Positions 30,329 to 30,333 of a DNA stretch of 30,333 bases are shown in pieces; positions within the stretch are counted from its first letter, which is position 1; each line of letters opens with the position of its first letter. The notes under the pieces were generated by a model. That model saw only the letters and a program-made list of their open reading frames with translations. It did no database searches and was not told where the DNA came from. This stretch comes from DAOTXN01 sp034435435. Its GTDB lineage: Bacteria > Chloroflexota > Anaerolineae > S140-20. The position numbers and the translations under genes are program-made. Location: the NCBI GenBank assembly GCA_034435435.1, contig DAOTXN010000068.1, forward strand, positions 1 through 30,333, in the 5' to 3' direction.

Positions 30329-30333
30329 AAAGG

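Overview
The window is about 30 kb of GC-rich bacterial chromosome with no phage or plasmid backbone, no rRNA and no tRNA that I could see. Several traits suggest a Chloroflexota (Anaerolineae/Caldilineae-like) organism: GAF-domain kinases with the GRG-GAAM-VGGHSMIG style of GAF, a zinc-ribbon protein opening with a TPR-like domain typical of that phylum, a DHH-CBS-CBS-tRNA nucleotidyltransferase fusion, two GerW-like genes, and many palindromic intergenic repeats. This placement is inference, not a database result.

Layout. 1-2861: a bifunctional penicillin-binding protein behind a TGnTATAAT promoter. 2861-9744: a sensory cluster, made of a REC-GAF-PAS-histidine kinase on the minus strand, then on the plus strand a GAF-GAF-kinase, a lone receiver protein and a GAF-GAF-kinase-receiver. 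It closes on a bidirectional terminator. 9734-13401 (minus): a secreted LysM protein, a DUF2283 gene behind a truncated toxin-like gene, a UbiD-family decarboxylase and a small GAF protein. 13407-14050: a gene-poor stretch with the most consensus-like promoter of the window, flanked by an inverted repeat. 14051-16913: a Gfo/Idh/MocA oxidoreductase, a 26-residue lipoprotein-like ORF and the lipid II flippase MurJ. 16927-22375 (minus): DUF2442, a zinc-ribbon protein, two GerW-like proteins and the DHH-CBS-nucleotidyltransferase fusion, the last three translationally linked. 22783-25181: a secreted seven-repeat RCC1-like protein and a YcaQ-type DNA glycosylase with a structured leader. 25383-30206: a compact four-gene operon of DUF488, DUF488, a dual-OB-like protein and a RecQ helicase with an N-terminal TPR domain.

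How the genes work together. The penicillin-binding protein, MurJ and LysM protein belong to cell-wall synthesis and surface functions. The sensory cluster has several input domains and receivers but no DNA-binding output. The last operon has its own promoter with an inverted repeat across the -35 and pairs a RecQ-type helicase with three uncharacterised small proteins. It follows a DNA-repair glycosylase and is the best candidate here for an undescribed nucleic-acid repair or defence system. Intergenic spaces carry at least six different palindromic repeat types, one of them present twice (4843-4959 and 22692-22751).
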